Origin: Rhodocyclaceae bacterium
GTDB taxonomy: Bacteria > Pseudomonadota > Gammaproteobacteria > Burkholderiales > Rhodocyclaceae
Direction of reading: 5' to 3'
DNA: 45,665 nt
Assembly (NCBI GenBank): GCA_020445785.1
Contig: JAGRFZ010000070.1
Coordinates: forward strand, 9,114 to 54,778
How positions within the stretch are numbered: the first letter of the stretch is position 1; every line of letters starts with the position of its first letter. Shown here piece after piece: positions 41,470 to 45,665 of this stretch. The position numbers and the translations under genes are program-made. A model generated the notes under the pieces. That model made no database searches and was not told the DNA's origin. It was given only the letters and a program-made list of their open reading frames with translations.

Positions 41470-43071
41470 GTGCCGCTGCGCGATCTGTTCGACGACTTCT
41501 CGCTCGATGCCGACCGCTTCGAATTGAGCCGCGGCGATACGCCGATACGCGTCGAACCGCAGGTCATCGAACTGTTGCTGCTGTTGGTCGAGAATGCCGG
41601 CCGCATGATTTCGAAGGACGAGATCATCGAGGTCGTCTGGCGCGGTCGGGTGGTGTCCGAGGCCGCCGTCAGCAGCCGCATCAAGTCGGCGCGCCAGGCT
41701 CTGGGCGACGACGGCCAGGCCCAGAAATACATCCGCACGGTGCACAAGAAGGGCTTTCGCTTCGCTGGTGAGGTGCGGCGCGACGAAGGCGAGGTCGGCC
41801 CCGGCGCGCCGGGGATCGAATCGGCCGCCCCGGTCGCGACCGCCGAGGCCACGACGACGGCGGGTGCGCCATCGGGACGGCCAGCGGTGGCGGTACTGCC
41901 CTTCGTCAATCTGTCGTCGGACCCGGAGCAGGAGTACCTTTCCGACGGCATCACGTCCGACGTCATCGCCCGCCTCTGCCGGCATCGCTGGATCGACGTG
42001 GTCGCCCGCAACACCAGCTTCGGCTTCAAGGGACGCGCGGTAGACGTGCGCGACGTCGGTCGCCTGCTGGCGGTGGCCTATGTCGTCGAAGGCAGCGTGC
42101 AGCGGGCCGGCAACCGCATCCGCGTGGCCGTGCAACTGGTCGATGGCATGAGCGGGCACACCCTGTGGTCCGAGCGCTACGACCGGGAGATGTCCGACAT
42201 CTTCGCGCTGCAGGACGAGATCACCGAAATGATCGCCGCCCGGCTGGAGCCCGAGATCGGACTCTCCGAGCGCAGCAAGCTGATCCAGTCGCGCCCCCCC
42301 GATCTGCACGCCTGGGACTGCTACCACCTGGGCATCTTCCACTTCTTCAAGTTTACCGGGCCCGACAACATCGAGGCCCAGCGCCTGCTACTGCGCGCCC
42401 AGGAACTCGACCCGCAGTTCGGCGAGGCCTTCGCGTGGTGGGCCTACGCGCTGATCCTCGGCATGGTCTATTGGGAGACGCCACCGACGCCGGAACTGCT
42501 CGACCAGGCCCTCGCGGCCTGCGACCGGGCACTGGAGATCGATCGCCAAAACGCCAGCTTCCATGCCTTGCGCGCGCGGGTGCTGCTGGCGCGCTGCGAA
42601 TACCGCCATGCCATCACCGAGAACCAGGCGGCGATCGCACTCAATCCCTCCTTCGCCGCCGCCCACTGCGGCCTCGGCGACTCCCTGGCCTACGAGAAGC
42701 GCTACGAGGAAGCGGTCGAGTGCTTCGACCGGGCGATCGCGCTCTCGCCCAACGATCCGCAACTCTGGGCTTTCTACTCCTATGGTGCGCTGGCGCTGAT
42801 CTTCAAGGGCGACTACGACACCGCGGTGGCGTGGACCGACCGCGCCGCCGGCATCCCCAACTGCCAGTACTGGGCCTGGGCCCATCGTTGCGTGGCGATG
42901 GCGCTGGCCGGCCACCTCGCCGCCGCGGGTCGGGCGAGAGACCACCTGTTGCAGTTGATGCCCGGCTTCACGATCGGCTTCGCGCGCCAGAAGCTCTTCT
43001 ATCTGCGTGAGGCGGAACACGTCGAACGCTACCTCGAAGGCCTACGCCTCGCCGGCGTGCCAGCCGGCTGA
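41470..43071 (+). CDS. CadC-like winged-helix regulator with TolB-N-like and TPR domains
   Basis: A regulator of about 533 residues. An OmpR/PhoB-type winged helix covers ~1-95 (FELSRGDTPIRVEPQVIELLLLLVENAGRMISKDEIIEVVW, then QKYIRTVHKKGFRFAGEV). An Ala-rich linker leads to the TolB-N/adenylate-cyclase-associated-like domain (~140-275, AVAVLPFVNLSSDPEQEYLSDGITSDVIARL). About six TPR-like repeats follow (e.g. NPSFAAAHCGLGDSLAYEKRYEEAVECFDRAIAL). No membrane helix is present, unlike CadC. The GTG at 41470 is chosen because it gives a family-like start; a GTG at 41386 is in frame but lies upstream of a possible -10 (TAACAT at 41417-41422). It is divergent from the DsrE operon and probably controls it. 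Confidence 0.8.
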   Translation: MPLRDLFDDFSLDADRFELSRGDTPIRVEPQVIELLLLLVENAGRMISKDEIIEVVWRGRVVSEAAVSSRIKSARQALGDDGQAQKYIRTVHKKGFRFAGEVRRDEGEVGPGAPGIESAAPVATAEATTTAGAPSGRPAVAVLPFVNLSSDPEQEYLSDGITSDVIARLCRHRWIDVVARNTSFGFKGRAVDVRDVGRLLAVAYVVEGSVQRAGNRIRVAVQLVDGMSGHTLWSERYDREMSDIFALQDEITEMIAARLEPEIGLSERSKLIQSRPPDLHAWDCYHLGIFHFFKFTGPDNIEAQRLLLRAQELDPQFGEAFAWWAYALILGMVYWETPPTPELLDQALAACDRALEIDRQNASFHALRARVLLARCEYRHAITENQAAIALNPSFAAAHCGLGDSLAYEKRYEEAVECFDRAIALSPNDPQLWAFYSYGALALIFKGDYDTAVAWTDRAAGIPNCQYWAWAHRCVAMALAGHLAAAGRARDHLLQLMPGFTIGFARQKLFYLREAEHVERYLEGLRLAGVPAG

Positions 43072-43152
43072 CACCCGCGGACGGACGGACGCGCTAGACT
43101 ACTCGGGCACGCGCCGCTGCGATCCGGCCGGCGCATCGCGGAGGCTCGTCCG

Positions 43153-45135
43153 ATGCCCTATCCCCATCTGCTCGCGCCGATCGACCTCGGCCCCTTCACG
43201 CTGCCCAATCGGGTCATCATGGGCTCGATGCACACCAATCTGGAGGAGGCGGGCATGGCCGCGGTGCCGGCCCTCGCCGCCTTCTACGCGACACGTGCAC
43301 GCCAGGGCTGCGGCCTGGTCGTGACCGGCGGCTACGCACCCAATGTCGAAGGCCGAATGAAAGCCGGCCCCGGCTACCTGATCGACGATCACCAGCTCGC
43401 CGAGCACCGCCCGGTGACCGACGCGGTGCACGCAGCCGGCGGCCGCATCCTGCTGCAGATCCTGCACAGCGGCCGCTACGGCATGCACGGCGACATCGTC
43501 GGCCCGTCACCGATCCGCGCGCCGATCGGTCGCAGCGCGCCGCGCGAACTCGACGACGCCGGCATCCGCCGCACCATTGCCGACTACCGCCGCTGCGCGC
43601 AACTGGCCTGCGCCGCCGGCTACGACGGCTGCGAGATCATGGGCTCGGAAGGCTACCTGCTGAGCCAGTTCGCGGCGCCCCGCACCAACCAGCGCAGCGA
43701 CGAATGGGGCGGGCCACTGGAGAACCGCATCCGCCTCGCGGTCGAGGTGGTGCGCGCGGTACGCGAGGTGCTGGGCCCGCAGCGCCTGCTGATGTACCGC
43801 CATTCGCTGCTCGACCTGGTGGACGGTGGCCTGCCCTGGGATGAGACCGTGGCGATGGCACAGGCCGTCGCCGCCGCCGGTGCCGACGTGTTGTCCACCG
43901 GCGTCGGTTGGCACGAGTCGCCGGTGCCGACCGTACAGCAGTGCGTGCCCGACGCACTGTTCGCCGACACCGCGGGCCGCCTCGCCCGCGCACTGCAGAT
44001 TCCGCTGGCGGTGACCAACCGCATCAACCACCCGCAGCTCGCCGAAGCGTTGCTGGCGCGTGGCGACGGCAGCCTCGCGATGCTGGCCCGCCCCTTCCTC
44101 GCCGACCCCGGTTTCGTCCGCCATGCGAGCGAGGGCCACGAAGAACGCCTGGTGCCCTGCATTGCCTGCAACCAGGCCTGCCTCGACCACTACTTCACCG
44201 GCGAGGCGGTGAGCTGCATGGTCAATCCCGTGGCCGGCCGCGAGCTGGACTTCGTGCCGAGCGTGGCGGCCCAGCGCAAGCGCGTGGCGGTGGTCGGTGC
44301 CGGCCCGGCCGGGCTGGCGGCCGCGCTGGCTGCCGCCGAGCGCGGCCACGCAGTGGTGCTGTTCGAACAGCAAACCGAGGTCGGCGGCCAGTTCCTGCTA
44401 GCCGGGCGCATCCCCGGCAAGCAAGACTACCCCCGGGTCGCCGCCGCCTACGAGGCGCGCCTGATCGACGCCGGCGGCGAGCTGCGCACCGGCACGCGGG
44501 TCGACGCCGCCCTGCTGCGGCGGGAGGGCTTCGACGAGATCGTGGTGGCCTGCGGCGTACGCCCGCGCTGGCCAGACATCCCCGGCATCGATCTGCCGAT
44601 CGTCGTCGGCTACGACGAACTGCTGGCCGGCCGCGCCACGGCCGGCACCCGGGTGGCGATCATCGGCGCCGGCGGCATCGGCCACGATGTCGCCGCATTC
44701 CTGCTGCACGACGGCGGCACGCCCTCCCTGTCCGCCTATCTGACGCGCTGGCAAGCCGGCGGCGGCAGCCCCGCCGCTGAGCGCCGGCTGTGGATGCTGA
44801 AACGCAGCGCGGGCCCCTTCGGCAAGACCCTGGGCAAGACCACCGGCTGGGTGTTGCGGCGCGAGCTCGCCGACGCCGGCGTGGTCCAGCTCGACGGCGT
44901 CGCGTACCTGCGCATTACTGCCGATGGGCTGCACTACCGCCACGCCGGGGAGGACCAGATGCTGCGGGTGGACACCATCGTCTGCTGTGCCGGGCAAGAG
45001 AGCGAAAACGCGCTGGCCACCGAAATGGCCGACGACGGCCTTCCCCTGCACTGCATCGGCGGCGCCGCTCGCGCTGGCGAGCTGGATGCCAAGCGCGCCT
45101 TCGAGGAAGGACTGCGCGTCGGTCTCGCCCTGTGA
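43153..45135 (+). CDS. fadH: 2,4-dienoyl-CoA reductase (FadH type)
   Basis: A 660-residue flavin/iron-sulfur enzyme. Residues ~1-325 form the FMN-binding TIM barrel (IDLGPFTLPNRVIMGSMHTNLEE; QILHSGRYG; GYLLSQFAAPRTNQRSDEWGG). Four cluster Cys are Cys336, Cys339, Cys343 and Cys355, with spacing identical to E. coli FadH. The C-terminal FAD/NAD(P) region has VAVVGAGPAGLAAALAAAERG and VAIIGAGGIGHDVAAFL. Length is normal. It reduces 2,4-dienoyl-CoA in breakdown of unsaturated fatty acids. A related substrate in the wider old-yellow-enzyme family is possible, but domain layout and Cys spacing favour FadH. It stands alone downstream of the regulator gene. Confidence 0.92.
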   Translation: MPYPHLLAPIDLGPFTLPNRVIMGSMHTNLEEAGMAAVPALAAFYATRARQGCGLVVTGGYAPNVEGRMKAGPGYLIDDHQLAEHRPVTDAVHAAGGRILLQILHSGRYGMHGDIVGPSPIRAPIGRSAPRELDDAGIRRTIADYRRCAQLACAAGYDGCEIMGSEGYLLSQFAAPRTNQRSDEWGGPLENRIRLAVEVVRAVREVLGPQRLLMYRHSLLDLVDGGLPWDETVAMAQAVAAAGADVLSTGVGWHESPVPTVQQCVPDALFADTAGRLARALQIPLAVTNRINHPQLAEALLARGDGSLAMLARPFLADPGFVRHASEGHEERLVPCIACNQACLDHYFTGEAVSCMVNPVAGRELDFVPSVAAQRKRVAVVGAGPAGLAAALAAAERGHAVVLFEQQTEVGGQFLLAGRIPGKQDYPRVAAAYEARLIDAGGELRTGTRVDAALLRREGFDEIVVACGVRPRWPDIPGIDLPIVVGYDELLAGRATAGTRVAIIGAGGIGHDVAAFLLHDGGTPSLSAYLTRWQAGGGSPAAERRLWMLKRSAGPFGKTLGKTTGWVLRRELADAGVVQLDGVAYLRITADGLHYRHAGEDQMLRVDTIVCCAGQESENALATEMADDGLPLHCIGGAARAGELDAKRAFEEGLRVGLAL

Positions 45136-45349
45136 ACGCGCACGCCCGGCCGCCCGAAGTGCGCGCGATCGCTCCCGTGGGGGTGAGGCGCGGGTTTCGC
45201 GACGCGCGGTTTCGCGCCCGCCGAACGGGCCGGCGGTGCAAAACCCGCACCTTCGGTGCCACGAAGTGTCGAGTGGGTAGTCCGGTGAGTGCGCCGCGTC
45301 GCCGGCCGCCGAGGCGCGGTGCCGCCCGAGCCGCACTCTGGAGCAAACG

Positions 45350-45559
45350 ATGCTGACCGTTGTGCCTGTGTGCCTGTTGATGCTGGCCCTGACCACGTTG
45401 ATCCACTACGAGGCCCTGTCCTGGATGGCCCGCCGCCTGCCCGCCCTGCCCCTGCCGTCGCGCTTCAAGGTGGTGGTGGTCCTCCCCGGCGCCTTCGTCG
45501 CCCATGTGGTCGAGATCGCCCTCTACTTCTCGGGCGAGACCTTCACTTCCCTCGCCTAG
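45350..45559 (+). pseudogene. Truncated potassium-channel-like membrane protein
   Basis: Only 69 residues are left. The sequence LTTLIHYEALSWMARRLP and VVLPGAFVAHVVEIALYFSGE matches the N-terminal two helices of small bacterial ion-channel proteins, whose full form of about 150 residues goes on to a selectivity-filter loop and another helix. Here the frame ends in TAG at the very point (45555-45559) where an insertion-sequence end begins, so the gene is probably interrupted. GGAG lies seven bases before the ATG. The rest of the gene should lie beyond the element, outside the window. Confidence 0.6.
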
Positions 45560-45665
45560 CCCGGAAATTTCACGATAGGGGTCGGCGGGACGGCCAAAAG
45601 GCGCTCTAATTCAGGTGTCTAGACTGGATTACGAGGTGTCCCGCCGATGCCAAAGTGTACCGCGA
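45555..45665 (+). mobile_element. Left end of an insertion sequence, probably IS1380 family
   Basis: CCTAGCCCGGAAATTTCACG begins at 45555. IS1380-family ends start with CCTAG, and the element would sit inside the channel-like gene. A perfect ten-base inverted repeat (TCGGCGGGAC at 45582-45591, GTCCCGCCGA at 45638-45647) can fold in the leader, and a start codon with MPKCTA follows at 45647. The element runs off the window. The family call is from memory of the end sequence, not a search. Confidence 0.55.
45647..45665 (+). CDS. Start of a putative transposase (window-truncated)
   Basis: ATG followed by codons for PKCTA. It lies 92 bases inside the presumed left end of the insertion sequence, as expected for a transposase start. 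Only six codons are visible, so the call depends on the terminal-repeat interpretation. Confidence 0.4.

Noticed and set aside
1-45665. CRISPR array
   Set aside because: No set of regularly spaced repeats with unique spacers was seen anywhere in the window.

Overview
The window is a GC-rich, gene-dense bacterial chromosome segment, most like a betaproteobacterium and probably a Rhodocyclales member (Azoarcus/Thauera/Zoogloea-like). The evidence is gene content and order: ppsR followed by a DUF2863 gene, then a block of comEC, a DUF2062 gene, lolD, lolC/E, an rpfE-type gene and recJ, which recurs in that group. The taxonomic placement is inference; no rRNA gene is present.

Layout. 1-13019: mostly housekeeping. 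It holds the 3' part of ppsR, a DUF2863 protein, an alpha/beta hydrolase, ComEC, a DUF2062 membrane protein, a methyl-accepting chemotaxis protein, LolD, LolC/E, the RpfE-type protein and RecJ. 13054-14871: an AsmA-like protein with an unusual cytosolic N-terminus. 14933-17240: tRNA-Asn(GTT) with a clear sigma-70 promoter and terminator. It is followed by an accessory-looking NERD/zinc-ribbon protein bracketed by two degenerate direct repeats, then a DUF2852 gene. 17299-18009: a TetR regulator divergent from the DUF2852 gene, with two matching operators over the two predicted promoters. 18221-21975: envelope genes, namely a lipoprotein, a Tat-like exported M15 carboxypeptidase, an OmpA-type peptidoglycan-binding protein, and a Tae4-like amidase with a tiny two-helix membrane protein immediately downstream.

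22320-28733: MoaA, RmuC, a large FtsX-like permease, a MerT/MerP-like pair in which each protein has lost one metal-binding cysteine, and a small hypothetical. 29014-31956: a GAF-GGDEF cyclase divergent from a minimal HD-GYP phosphodiesterase, with a TTGAC-N4-GTCAA palindrome between them, then a deoxyribosyltransferase/TIR-like protein. 31965-36913: a LysR regulator divergent from a decaheme cytochrome plus MtrB/PioB porin pair, a trans-outer-membrane electron conduit. 37130-37561: a small four-helix membrane protein. 37844-43071: an operon of a DsrE-like protein, a PLP decarboxylase and a cysteine synthase-glutaredoxin fusion, divergent from a CadC-like winged-helix/TPR regulator. 43153-45135: FadH-type 2,4-dienoyl-CoA reductase. 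45350-45665: a potassium-channel-like gene cut off by the left end of an insertion sequence, probably IS1380 family, that runs out of the window.

The most promising candidates for undescribed biology are the DsrE/decarboxylase/cysteine synthase-Grx operon, the Tae4-like gene with its non-canonical membrane partner, and the LysR/MtrAB locus with a Fur-like palindrome. All protein calls come from reading motifs in the translated sequence; no database search was run.
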